A stretch of DNA of 25,452 nucleotides from Schoenoplectus triqueter (lineage: Eukaryota > Streptophyta > Magnoliopsida > Poales > Cyperaceae). The translations under genes and the position numbers were made by a program. Numbering within the stretch: the first letter of the stretch is position 1; every line of letters begins with the position of its first letter. The stretch lies in assembly GCA_964058805.1 (NCBI GenBank), contig CAXKVV010000762.1:1-25452 (forward strand), in the 5' to 3' direction. Shown here piece by piece: positions 10,784 to 20,811 of the stretch. A model generated the notes under the pieces. It was not told the DNA's origin. It did no database searches and worked only from the letters and a program-made list of their open reading frames with translations.

Positions 10784-11800
10784 TAAAAACTATGGATGTC
10801 ACTGATATTTTTTATGTATCATATTTGGATATGAGTAAATGAATAAGAATATGCACAAAAGTTATTTCGTATTGATTTACTTTATAAGATAAATTATTAC
10901 AAAATAATTTATATTATTTTTAATATAATTATTTTATATAATATTTTTGTTATATTAGTTATTTTGAGTTTCATAAGTTAATTATTATGAATTATAATTA
11001 TTATTTTTTTTCAAATTTCATCATTTGATAAATTATAATGTTTGAATAATATTTTGTATTATATTTCTTAAAATTATAGAATGAGGAAAAATTGATTTTA
11101 TTTTAGACATGATGTTATTTTTATTTTTAACAATTATATTTTTAGTTAAAATTTTTGATAAAGATGTTTATATTTTTTTTCAATTTATTTGTTTTGAAAT
11201 GACTTAACGTGGAATTGATTGTATAGTTATGTTTTAATTGTTTTTACTAGTAAATAGAGATGTATTTATATAAAGTGAATGAGTTTGATTATTTTTTATA
11301 AATAATGATAAATTAATTAATATATTAGTATTATTCGTTAGTATTTTATCACCATTTCGTTATTCATCTATTTTAATAGATAAGATAGAAAATGAAAGTC
11401 TAATTTTAATGGATAACGATAGGATATGAATAAGAGTAATTTTAAATATTTATAATAATGAAACCATGAATTGCTTCGATTACTCATAAAGACAGCTTTT
11501 TTTGTGCGGATCTGTACTGTTTGCTAACAAATATAAAGGTGGTAGTAGTTTATCCTGGGAGCAGAGAAATTGAACCACAAATACTATATATTCATCAGTT
11601 ATACCAAATTTGAGAAGAATGTAGTAATTATTTTTTCGACAATAGTTGAATTAATTACTTACAGTCACTGGAGTACATTTTTTTTTGGTGCGTTGAATGA
11701 ATCTTAGACAGCAAAAATTATCTATGAAAATAGATCTGACGTTAAGATAGAGAGTGGGGCCCTGCAATTTCGTTTTATAAAAAGTATAAAAATTTGTTAA
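10784..11800. other. Gene-free, very AT-rich sequence
   Basis: Dominated by A/T runs and simple AT patterns to about 11460, then less biased but without coding signal. Nothing recognised. Confidence 0.55.
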
Positions 11801-11819
11801 TGCTAATTACAAAAATTTA
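11801..11819. repeat. LINE target-site duplication, left copy
   Basis: 19 bp identical to 12656-12674. Confidence 0.92.
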
Positions 11820-11820
11820 C

Positions 11821-12237
11821 AGGACGGTGATTAGACCCGCGATGTTGTATGGCGCAGAATGTTGGGCTACAAAAGGACAACACATTCAGAAGATGAGTGT
11901 AGCTGAAATGCGGATGTTGCGCTGGATATGTGGCCACATAAGAAAAGATCGGATCAGAAATGATGATATTAGGGACAAACTTGGGGTAGCATCAATTCAA
12001 TAGAAACTAGTCCAACATCGTTTGCGATGGTTTGGTCATATCCAACGAAGGTCTTCTAAAGCATCAGTACGCAGCGGTATTTTAAGTCGTCCTGAAAATA
12101 CAAGAAGAGAAAGTGGTCGACCGAGATTGATATGGGAGGAAGCAATAAAAAAAAATTTAAAGGAATGAAATATACCCAAAGAGATTGCTTTGGATAGGAG
12201 TGTGTGGAAGATAGCGATTCATGTACTTGAACCATGA
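11821..12237 (+). pseudogene. C-terminal end of RTE LINE reverse transcriptase polyprotein
   Basis: One continuous frame reads RTVIRPAMLYGAECWATK, MSVAEMRMLRWICGHIRKD, LVQHRLRWFGHIQRR, SGRPRLIWEEAIKK and ALDRSVWKIAIHV, the standard region after the RT catalytic core in plant RTE elements. Two internal stops: TAG at 12001-12003 (family usually has E) and a TGA where EWNIPKE would have W (TGG). The final TGA at 12235-12237 matches the usual end just after the HV-EP motif. The endonuclease and RT catalytic domains are absent because of truncation, so the copy is dead. Confidence 0.9.
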
Positions 12238-12429
12238 TTTATGAGTTTGAGTCTAATAGTAAAGTTATAGACTTCATATTCTTAGATTTTTTAGGATTTT
12301 AGGATTTAAAATTTAGAAATAGATTTCAGAAATAGAAGTTTAGATAGAATTTTAGGATTTAGAATTTAGAATTAGGTTTTAAAATAGGATTTTAGGATTT
12401 AGAAATAGATTTTATAATAGAGGTTTATT

Positions 12430-12498
12430 GTATTATTATTATTATTATTATTACTATTATTATTAGCATATTATCATTATCATTATCATTATCATCTT
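12430..12498. repeat. Microsatellites (TTA)n and (ATTATC)n in the LINE 3' UTR
   Basis: About 37 nt of imperfect TTA repeats followed by four ATTATC-type units. Confidence 0.85.
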
Positions 12499-12655
12499 TA
12501 TTTATATATTATTATTATTATATTTATTTATTTTTCTTCCATCATATTCATTTTTATCACTGATATTTGAGGTCTTTGATTTTATGTTTTCCGATTGGGT
12601 TTCATTTCTAGCCTACCCCAATTTATTTGAGATTAAAGACTTTGTTTTTGTTGTT

Positions 12656-12674
12656 TGCTAATTACAAAAATTTA
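12656..12674. repeat. LINE target-site duplication, right copy
   Basis: 19 bp identical to 11801-11819. Confidence 0.92.
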
Positions 12675-13000
12675 ATTTTTAGAAGTGTCCTCTGTTCCTC
12701 TTTTCTCTGCACTTGATCTTGAGGAAATTGGCAATAGCAACTCACTGAGGGATTAATATTCTCTATAATATTATAGAGGATAAAGTGAGCAGCTTCTCTG
12801 AAGGAAAACAATTAAATGATAAACTTTTAGTCATTTACCTATCTAAAACATTTTTTTTATGTATGGAGTTAATGGGATAAATTAAATGGTGCGATTTTGG
12901 GGCGACACTTATCAGCACTAAAAATTGCTGGTTATCCTAGTACATCTTACTCCGGACAGCCATAATTATTGCTCTGGTTGAAGACTAAATCAAAACAACA
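12675..13000. other. Unannotated spacer
   Basis: No gene seen. Contains a perfect 18-bp AT-rich palindrome at 12761-12778 (CTCTATAAT and its inverse). Confidence 0.5.
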
Positions 13001-13009
13001 TCCCAATTA

Positions 13010-13354
13010 CAGATTTTAGTAATAATAAGTTTTATTAAATTAATATTATTAAAAATAATAGTGAGAAACTTAAAATTTCAAATATACGAATGGCAGCGTT
13101 TCGTCCAAACCCTGCGCAAGTGACTGCACATTTTGTATATATAAGAAGCAAACGCGCCACTGGTAGTGGCGCGTTTCGTAAAAATAAGGAAACGCATCAC
13201 TGGCAGTGGCGCGTTTGGTAAAAATAATGAAACGCGCCACTGAACGCGCAGTGAACGCATCACTATCAGTGACGCGCTGACTTTCATATATTTGAAATTT
13301 TATATTTCTCATTTTTATTTTTAATAATATTAATTTACTAAAACTTATTATTAC
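13010..13354. mobile_element. Foldback MITE with palindromic core (345 bp)
   Basis: Inverted arms of about 70 bp (13019-13091 and 13284-13355), sharing AGTAATAATAAGTTTT and TAAATTAATATTATTAAAAA. Flanked by 9-bp direct repeats TCCCAATTA at 13001-13009 and 13355-13363, suggesting a Mutator-type 9-bp duplication; the left end then has about 9 extra bases outside the inverted repeat, so exact ends are uncertain. The core (about 13150-13285) is an unusual GC-rich array, listed separately. Confidence 0.75.
13150..13277. repeat. 40-bp-period array of GC-rich palindromes
   Basis: Units start at 13150, 13190 and 13230. The first is a perfect 12-bp stem (AAACGCGCCACT) with a 3-nt GGT loop and its inverse to 13176; the second has two changes in the left stem (GC to AT); the third is rearranged and followed by another CGCATCACT...AGTGACGCGCT hairpin. 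Spacers are CGTAAAAATAAGG and GGTAAAAATAATG. Confidence 0.9.
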
Positions 13355-13363
13355 TCCCAATTA

Positions 13364-13899
13364 GACCAATTTCGTCACAAGACGTGAATGGCAATTGAAT
13401 GCTAAAACCTACCATGAAAAGACCCATGGCAACTCAAGACTCCAATCCTAGCCATAGCGGCATACATAGCCAATTTGACTTGAGTGGGAATCATCAACTC
13501 GACAGGGTCACACACAGGGCACAGGGGTGCGCCATGAAAAGGCCCCTTTCATTTGGGTTCATAATTGGCTATACCTATAAGGCTATAACCTATACCACCT
13601 TTATCGATCCATTCATCTCCATAAATAGCAAGTTGAGCTTAAAAAGATATTTCTATTTCCGGTTGGTTAAAGGTGCTTTTTGCAACACCTATCAAGTAGT
13701 CTTGAGTAGTTGAGTTTGAGGTTTTGCTCACCTGTTCATTGTGTTCTGTACTTCTGTGCTCTGGAAACGGTGACTCCAGAAGTTAAACTCTAATTAATGC
13801 ACATATGACTAGAGATTTGAAAAAACTCCAACGGTAGATCTGTTCCGTGTAATTCTGTGATCCTCATCCATTTCGGACCGCACGGGGTAGACCTGGATC
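13364..13899. other. Sequence of unknown origin, no supported gene
   Basis: Base composition is more balanced than its surroundings. A 104-codon plus-strand open frame (13399-13713) shows no recognised features. A TATA-like ATAAATAG lies at 13621-13628. It may be a decayed element or leader, but nothing allows a call. Confidence 0.4.
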
Positions 13900-14736
13900 C
13901 AGAGACGGAGGTAGGCTCTTGACGTATGGGGGTCAAAATATATTAAAAAATAATATTAATTAAATATTAATATATTCATCATAATTATTTTTTATGAAAT
14001 AAATATTCATGATTTAACTATTTTGATATTTATATTGAAGCATAAAGGTTTAAAAAATACAAGTGTCTCGAAAATTTTTTTGATTGGAGAGTGGCATTTT
14101 GAAATCCTCATTTTAGAATTTTCTTGTCTTTCTATATATGTTTGCGGAGAAAAAAAATTATGTTAGAATTAGATTATAAATATACTAACTTATCAATGAA
14201 TAATCTTAATAAGAGCAAAATTTAAGTTTAAAATAACAGAACATATCAAAGATAACTGAATTATAGTACAGTTATGAAATATCTCTACTTATCTAAAAAT
14301 AAATAGTTGTTCTTTATAATCCTTCTCATTTATTTATATGAAAATTTATTTTTCTGGAATAATAGCAAAAAAAAATGTAGCAATAATTGTAAAAGAAATA
14401 GTTGTGAAGTATTTTTTTGTTTCTAATTTAAATGAGAAGTCGAAAACTAAAATGATTTTACAAGACTCTATAACCTTTGTTAGTGCCAAAATTTCTAAGT
14501 TACTTCTAAATGTTATAAATCTTTTAGATTATATACATGATATTATAGTTAATCTTTCCTCTAAAAAATTATGAGGGTCAACCTTATAAAAATTTTACCA
14601 AAAGAATGGGGGTCAAATTCTGATATCCATAACAATTTTGTCTAAATTATAAGCAAAATCAAATAAATCATATAAATTTTAGAAAAAAAAATGGGGGTCA
14701 ATTGACCCCCATTCAATGAGTGTAGCTCCGCCTCTG
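13900..14736. mobile_element. hAT-like non-autonomous element, CAGAGRCGGAG ends (837 bp)
   Basis: Left end CAGAGACGGAGGTAGGCT; right end inverted CAGAGGCGGAGCTACACT. Flanks CCTGGATC (13892-13899) and TTTGGATC (14737-14744) agree at 6 of 8, consistent with an 8-bp duplication. Just inside the ends are inverted ATGGGGGTCA motifs, and the right end holds a palindrome TGGGGGTCAATTGACCCCCA. The interior is AT-rich; a 78-codon open frame (14338-14574) is not recognised and may be a transposase remnant or chance. Confidence 0.75.
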
Positions 14737-14744
14737 TTTGGATC

Positions 14745-15360
14745 CGTTAATGGTCCGGTCCTAAAAAGGGCTAGATATAAAAATTTTGAAAATAAAATTG
14801 TCATATTTGTCCTGTTCTCATCCGTTACCCGCTCTCACCGGCCCCGCTCTCACCCGTGACCCGCGCTCACCCACCCCACTCTCACCCGCTATAATCTGCT
14901 ACCCGTACCCAGCCGGGTAAACCCATAAAACCCGGACGGGTGACCTGTGATACCCGGACCCGATACCCGTTAGACCCAGACGACCAGACCCCATAGTCTC
15001 ATACCCTTGTCAGATAACGTTATAACGGTTTAAAAAAACTTGGATGAACCGTTATAACGGTTGAGTGTACCGTTGTAACGCTTCATAAAGCATTATAACG
15101 TTTTGATCAAATTTGATTACATTGACTTACTATCTGATAAGGTGTCAATATCACAACAGAAATGTTATAATATTTCTGTGTAACGTTATAACGTTATATC
15201 ATTGCATAAAAAGTTATAACGGTTCTCTGCTGGACCCGAAAACCCAAATGAAATAATGAACTTTATTTCAAATCAATTATACTTTAATTCAAATTTAATA
15301 AAAAAATCAAAATATATATTTTTTTTAAAATAAAAATAAATAAATAATTTCTAAATTAAT
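14745..15360. other. Likely 5' subterminal region of the hAT transposon
   Basis: 14800-15000 is rich in ACCCG, CTCTCACC and TACCCGG motifs; 15010-15225 has a cluster of CGTTATAACG palindromes. Repeated short motifs near the end of the element are typical of hAT transposase-binding regions. The left terminus of the transposon could not be fixed. Assignment is by position upstream of the transposase remnant. Confidence 0.35.
15016..15222. repeat. Cluster of CGTTATAACG palindromes
   Basis: Perfect decamers at 15018-15027, 15050-15059 (inside a 16-bp palindrome AACCGTTATAACGGTT, 15047-15062) and 15184-15193, with one-mismatch or partial forms near 15070, 15091, 15153 and 15212. An ACAGAAAT...ATTTCTGT hairpin lies at about 15155-15178. 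Confidence 0.85.
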
Positions 15361-15818
15361 ATCTATAAGTATCCACCCCCATTTTCATCCAAAATCACAC
15401 CATACATTCAATCTTTCTCTTTCTTTCTAAGCTATCATTCTCAATTTCTCATATACTCATTTTTTTATAATTTCATTTAGAAAATAAAAAAATAGTTACA
15501 AATTATTATTCCAATTAAAAAATTAGTTCTAGTATTGTTATATTTTTTTGATTGGACAAGAAGTGAAAGTGTAGCCAAATTTACGATATACCGCTTGGAG
15601 GTTATTTTTTTATTTTTACATTATATTAAATTTATTTTTATTTATTAGTAGTTTTAATTCATTTACATTATGTTAAATTTATTTTTTATTTATTTATAGT
15701 ACATTATTTTATTTATAGTTTTAATTCATTTGTAGTTTATTTAATGTTTTATTTTATTTATAGTTTTAATTTATTTACATTTATAACATTTTTATTCTTT
15801 TTTTATAAAAGTAAAAAT
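15361..15818 (+). other. Putative promoter, leader and first intron of the hAT transposase gene
   Basis: A TATA-like CTATAAGTAT at about 15363 is followed by a C/T-rich leader (15375-15450). A possible donor occurs at GGAG|GTTATT near 15600, and an AT-rich stretch with repeated TAGTTTTAATTCATTTA units continues to the coding fragment at 15819. All inferred from position; no transcript evidence. Confidence 0.3.
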
Positions 15819-15863
15819 CCTCCCGTTGATGATTTTCTTCATCGGTTTAGTGTGAAGATTTTT
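15819..15863 (+). pseudogene. hAT transposase, 5' coding fragment left of the LTR
   Basis: Reads PPVDDFLHRFSVKIF and then runs directly into the LTR. Dropping the LTR and one TTTTT copy makes the frame continue at 20817 as GENYYPYLNANTFEPI. The last five bases are the left target duplication. The start codon is not identified. Confidence 0.7.
15859..15863. repeat. LTR target-site duplication TTTTT, left copy
   Basis: Five T matching 20812-20816. Weak on its own because it is a homopolymer, but supported by reading-frame continuity. Confidence 0.7.
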
Positions 15864-16317
15864 TGTTAAACCATGAAAATTTAATTAAACAATAATAAAA
15901 ATTTAGATAAAAATTAAAATAATTTAACATAAAATTTTTTGATCTAATTAAAACTAAATGGATAATATTTATGATGAAATCTAAAATACTAAAGTCAAAC
16001 TCGTATCTTAAAACAAAATAATAAAAATAATAATAACAATGTAATATATTAAAATTGATGAAATAATTAACAACCCTAATAATAAACGAAACGATGATAA
16101 TAACAGTAATAATATTAATTTCTTAAAAGAAAAACTTATGAATTTATGGAATCTAAATTAACGGTTTAATTTAAAGAATACGAATCGATTTGTTTCAATA
16201 AACTCTGATAAATGAATCATTGTTTAAATAAGTAACTATTGAATTAAATTGAGATTCTGATTGACACGCAAATAACCACATGAGTCCGATCGCAGAAAAT
16301 CCGAACAAATTTTCAAA

Positions 16318-16493
16318 GTCAAATTTTCTCTCTCCCTTTCTTTTCTTTCCATTCTTTCACTTCTTTCTTTTCTTTCTCTCTCTCCTCTTCCTCCTGTGAT
16401 TCCCTTTCCGATTTCTTTTTCCCTTCTTTCCCTGGCGATAACGCTTTTCCTTTCCCCCATTTTTTCTTTTTTTTTCTCTCTTCCGCTCAGGGA
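16318..16493. repeat. Pyrimidine-rich (TTTC/CTCT) tract inside the LTR
   Basis: About 175 nt of nearly pure C/T with TTTCTTTT and CTCTCTC units, immediately followed by an unusually GC-rich stretch (about 16540-16920). Open frames on both strands here are by-products of the low complexity. Confidence 0.85.
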
Positions 16494-16539
16494 TCGAAAC
16501 CCTTGCTCTTTCTTCTCCCTGGCGATGACCCTAGAACCC

Positions 16540-17220
16540 TTTTTCTTTTACTCGCCATTCACTCGTCAGGGAGCACCTCCCTGCACCGAGCCTTGCCCTC
16601 TAGTCTGTCGCGCGCATGACCTAAGGCCGGCCACTGGACGGGTTTCCCTCCTGTGCTGAGCTCGGCCGAGCCCCTTGGTGCCACTCGATCAACCATTTTG
16701 CTGCCTCGAGTTTGGCCACCACGAGCCGCACCTCGCCTAACCCCTTTGTTTGCCGCCTTGATCTAACCGAGTAATGTCCTTCCTTGTATCTAGGGTCGTG
16801 TGGGCCCTTTGTGTGTGCCGGGGCTGAGTCTCATGCTCCTTGTGCTGTTGTTTTCTGTCGTTGGGCTTAAGTCGGCAGCCGGCTGAGCCGTGCTGCCTCT
16901 GTTGCTTGTCTTGTGCATTGATTCATAGTGTACCTTGGTACACTGGTACTAGCTGATACTAGTGACGCGAGGTGTGGCCTTGCCTTGCTGGTATACCTTG
17001 TCGATCTGTGTAATCGGATCCGTTCTTGTTGAACTTGTGCTGGTAAACTCTTTTCCTGTTACGGTTGTGTGGGTTTCTGTTGCTTATTTGGCTCTTGTGC
17101 CTTTGCTGGTGCATGATATAGTTATGTTGTTCTGACTTGTGCCGCCTTTGTTGATTCTTGGCCTGTGTTGGGTTGTCTTGCTCAAATTGTGCTATAATAT
17201 GTTTTGCCGGTTGTCATGAA
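16540..17220. other. GC-rich segment of the LTR, no gene
   Basis: Markedly higher GC than anything else in the window, with GCC/CGAG-type words and no stop-free frame of useful length on either strand. Could be the transcribed R/U5-like or leader part of the LTR. Confidence 0.5.
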
Positions 17221-17584
17221 TGCCTATTTGGGATGATAGAAATAATTTAAGGACCAAATTGTATAATCTGATAAGTGGAAGGTCTAAGGTGAATAAATGT
17301 GGTAATAATCTCTTTTGAGGGTTGTATGCACAAAATAAACCTTGGCGGGAAATTATATCTAAACGGATTCGAGAATGAATTGATCTAAACCAAGTAGGCC
17401 GAAAGGTTAATTTAGATAAAAGTAAAATTGATTAATTAGTAAGTGTCATGATTTAAAATGTGCGGGCTAATAAATTGATTAATACTTAAACTTAAATTGG
17501 GAGATGATTATATGATTTGCCTCAATAATGAAATTCTGAACAGATACAGTGGTTTCGGAGGCAGCCTATGATTCCAAACACATT

Positions 17585-18570
17585 AAAACACCAACACATT
17601 TAAATAAATAAAAATATTTAATTTAAATTTAAGTTTAAAGGAATTTAATTTTCTTCATTTAATTGTTATCTTTATTTTTATTTTAATTCTAGTTTTATAT
17701 AATATATTTTGTATTTTCTAATTAATGAAAATAATATTAAAATATGAAATGAGATATAATTAAAGAATATGATATAAATAATTAGGGGTTATAAAATAAT
17801 AAATAAAGTATAATAATAATTTATAATATAAAATATATATTAATCAATTTCTCTATTTTAATAATTAAATAAAATTAATTAATATATATATACCTATTAA
17901 TCAATTTCTCTATTTAATAATAGAATAATATTAATAATTATATAAATATATATTAATTAATTTCTCTATTTTTAATAAGAATAATATTAATTATATATAT
18001 TATATATTAATCAATTTCTCTATTTCTAAATAATAAAATTATCTTAATTATAATTAATTAATTAAGAGATAACATTAAGCTAACTTAATTAATTTAAATG
18101 AATTAAATTAGTTACATTAATAGAAATAAATAAAGTCTCAACACACCAACACACGTAATAAAATAATAATATTTAATTTGATTAAATTAAGTTAATCGAG
18201 TTTTATTATATTCTGTCACATCTATTTTATTTTCATACAACAAACCCATAAATTATAAAAATAATATTAGTATGTTAAATAAAATATAATTGAAGAATAT
18301 AATTTAAATAATTAAGATTTACAAAATAATAATTAGAATATGATAAAAATTTATATTATAAAATATATATTAATCAATTTCTCTATTATTAATAATACAA
18401 ATAGAAATAATAATGATAATAATAAATACTATAAACATATATTAATTAATTTCTCTATTTCTAAATAATTTGAATTTTCTAATTTTAATCAAAATAATTA
18501 AGTGATAACATTAAATTTAATTTAATAATCTAAATAAAAATAAAGTTAATCACACTAATCAAAATGGATA
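17585..18570. repeat. AT-rich tandem duplication (two ~0.45-0.55 kb copies) in the LTR
   Basis: Copy A (about 17585-18130) and copy B (about 18138-18570) align: both begin CACCAACACA and a ...TAATATTTAATTT block, share AATAATATTA...TATAATT.AAGAATAT.AT.TAAATAATTA, then the TAATCAATTTCTCTATT motif. Motif copies are at 17841, 17898, 17954, 18008 (A) and 18371, 18443 (B). Copy A has extra motif units. Confidence 0.75.
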
Positions 18571-19486
18571 TAATCTAAATTTCAAATTTTAAATAATAAT
18601 AATCCCGCCTTCGAGTCTGGTATATCTTGACCTAACCAGACCCAACGTTAATAGGATACTCGCCAATTTAATCTATTTTGACTTCATAGGTTCTCAAATC
18701 TTATCGTGACGAGCTGACCAACGAGTACCATCAGGATGAGACAGTTGACGAGATCATGAGCGTCACCGGAGATTAAGCAATTTGACGTTACTAACCTAAC
18801 CAAATTATTCTCAGGTACGGTTTTCTGGGATTTGATTTCCTTTCTTCAGAATTAGGAACCCAAACCGAAATTAAATCATTTTTAAAATAAATCTGAACTG
18901 TGATATTTTTTGACCAAACATTATTTAGAGACCCGAATTGAACTGTCATATGCATTTAGTACTTGACCAGTATATTCGAGACATACCCCGCATTCGCATG
19001 CCATATCATATCATGATGCATGTAGTCAGGATAGGAGTAGGACTCGGGAAATAGTCCCGAGATAGGATTATGTTAGAGTTAAATAAATAAAATTATAGAG
19101 TATAATTAGTAGAATAATATTATTAATATTATTAATTATAAATTAAGTTAGGTAATTAATCATGCAAAATGTATGGAAAGGTGTTGAGAGGCGGGCCGGG
19201 TGATCTCAGTCTGAGGTTGTCTTGTATAACCAGACCAACGGATTACATTCCCCTTGGTCTGTATATACACTACGCACATTTGCTTGTCGGTTATCCACTG
19301 ACCCTGTCATTTGGCGGGTTTGGCCGTGCCAGAGTATTTTTCTTTTGATCAATATTATATTTTTACTGTAATTAATATGATTAAGATTTTTAATCCAAAT
19401 TTGAGCGATTATGATACTATGTCTTTCAGTGTTTAGTGTGGGCGGTCATATCTGAGTCTGAATTCTACTCTATTTTGTTATTTGTC
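18571..19486. other. LTR interior, no gene
   Basis: Moderately AT-rich, with stretches of balanced composition such as 18600-18780. No reading frame or recognised motif. Confidence 0.5.
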
Positions 19487-19787
19487 GGGATGCGGTCCTC
19501 TGACCCCTAGTGGGTACAGTGTAGGCTCCCATTTGTATCATCTGTTATTTTGTCATTTCTCGGGATGCGGTCCTCTGGCCCCTGGTCGGTACAGTGTAGG
19601 CTCCCCTTTGGGATGCGGTCCTCTGGCCCCTTGTTGGTACAGTGTAGGCTCCCCTATGGGATGCGGTCCTCTGGCCCCAAGTTGGTACAGTGTAGGCTCC
19701 CCTCTGTATTATATTTCATTTTATCATTATTTTCGGGATGTGGTCCTCTGGCCCTTAGTTGGTACAGTGTAGGCTCCCATTTGTATT
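19487..19787. repeat. Five-copy tandem repeat with 48- and 75/77-bp periods
   Basis: Units begin GGGATGCGGTCCTCTGGCCC at 19487, 19562, 19610, 19658 and 19735 and share GTTGGTACAGTGTAGGCTCCC. The first and fourth units carry an extra 27-29-bp AT-rich tail (TATTTTGTCATTTC-like), so spacing is 75, 48, 48, 77. Because 75 and 48 are multiples of three, the array gives open frames with a repeated peptide; these are not thought to be genes. Confidence 0.95.
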
Positions 19788-20159
19788 AGTTTCCGATTTG
19801 ATTATTTCCTGGGTAGTTATCTCCTTTTGACGATGTGGCAACTGAAAGCATAACTTCTCAATCCATTTTGTTTTATTATATTATTATTATTCTGTGATGT
19901 GGATCATCAGATTCAGAATACCGAGTACATACTTTTAGCCGTCACTCTCCTAGGGCGTTATTGCTTCGGGAGGCCGAATTTTCCTAGGGTATTCAGGGCA
20001 TTGGCGCCCGCTTATTCGAAAATCTTAAGTTTGTAAGTTGGGTCCGAATACGTGCCCGCTTAGGTAAGTCACAAGTCTAGGGCCCGACCATGTGCCCGCT
20101 TGTGGATAGATTGATGATCTGCAACTGGGTTATGTATATACGGGTGCTTTAATTCTCGT

Positions 20160-20200
20160 ATCTTATATATATATATATATTATATTATATTATTATCCAG
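20160..20200. repeat. (TA)n microsatellite in the LTR
   Basis: TATATATATATATATA followed by TATTA units. It could double as a TATA element of the LTR promoter, but nothing else supports that. Confidence 0.8.
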
Positions 20201-20735
20201 AGATTTTTATAATTTGTATTTATCTGTCATTGCATGTCATCGTATCATAGCGAATTGTTAAAGAGATATATTAACTATAATTTTACTATTTAAATAGATA
20301 ACTATTGCATTTAAAATATCAGTATCGGTGTTTGGGTCCAGTCTAGGAAAGAAGATCAAATCTTAAGGCTGGATCTAAATCCGTATTGAGTAATTTTTAA
20401 AATTACTCACGTTTCCACGGTGGTTGTGGGATCCAAGTATTTCAGGTTCAGGATTTTCTTGGAGCGAGTGCTAGGGACAGTCCTGCATGATATCAGAGGT
20501 GCTTCGTCGCATCAGCACAGTGAGGCGGGTAGATGATTAGGGTTTATCGGGTATCGGGTTTTTATTTCTTTCTTTGGGCTTTATTTGAGAGATTTTGCTA
20601 CCCATTCCGATGAAGCTAGCCCCGCCGATGTCTGGCGTTGTATTTTACTGTATATTTTGGACTGTTCTTGTTTTGTATTATTATTATTATTTTGTTTATT
20701 CTGAGATTTACTTTATTTTTATTCACTTAGCCTTT

Positions 20736-20760
20736 CATACGCACGTCTCGTCGTGCGTAC
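20736..20760. other. Hairpin near the LTR 3' end
   Basis: CGCACG and CGTGCG flank a short loop (CATACGCACGTCTCGTCGTG...). GC-rich hairpins shortly before the LTR end are often associated with 3' processing; this is inference. Confidence 0.4.
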
Positions 20761-20811
20761 GTGGCGGGATTAAGCACCCCTAATCCATTTTAATATTTCT
20801 GGGGTGTGACA

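Larger units (their letters stand above)
11820..12655 (+). mobile_element. 5'-truncated RTE-type LINE insertion (836 bp)
   Basis: Flanked by a perfect 19-bp direct repeat (TGCTAATTACAAAAATTTA at 11801-11819 and 12656-12674). It starts inside the reverse transcriptase ORF and ends with the hallmark plant RTE tail (GCCTACCCCAATTTATTTG, then a TTG-rich terminus at 12641-12655). The 3' UTR has (TTA)n and (ATTATC)n microsatellites and diverged TTTTAGGATTTAG repeats. 5' truncation with a long target duplication is the normal outcome of target-primed reverse transcription. Confidence 0.92.
15864..20811. mobile_element. Giant solo LTR (4948 bp) inserted in the hAT transposase
   Basis: Starts TGTTAAACCATGAAAA and ends GGGGTGTGACA; the inverted end TGTCACACCCCAGAAA pairs imperfectly with the start, giving the TG...CA ends of an LTR. 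Flanked by TTTTT and by two halves of one hAT reading frame. No gag, protease, RT or integrase frame, no tRNA primer site and no second copy of either end seen inside, so a solo LTR left by LTR-LTR recombination is the simplest reading; a non-autonomous LARD is the alternative. LTRs this long occur in some plant Ty3/Gypsy lineages; the lineage is not resolved. Strand is given as unknown. Confidence 0.75.

Noticed and set aside
12761..12778. Perfect 18-bp palindrome as a regulatory site
   Set aside because: All A/T apart from the outer CTC/GAG; expected by chance often enough in DNA of this composition.
13399..13713. 104-codon plus-strand open frame
   Set aside because: No recognised motif, no codon or splice context, and located among transposon insertions.
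16236..16659. Open frames on both strands rich in RE or FS residues
   Set aside because: Low-complexity by-products of the C/T-rich tract in the LTR.
19482..19789. Two overlapping open frames encoding repeated GCGPLAP-type peptides
   Set aside because: They arise because repeat spacings of 75 and 48 are multiples of three; they lie in an LTR tandem repeat, end where the 77-bp spacing breaks phase, and resemble no protein.
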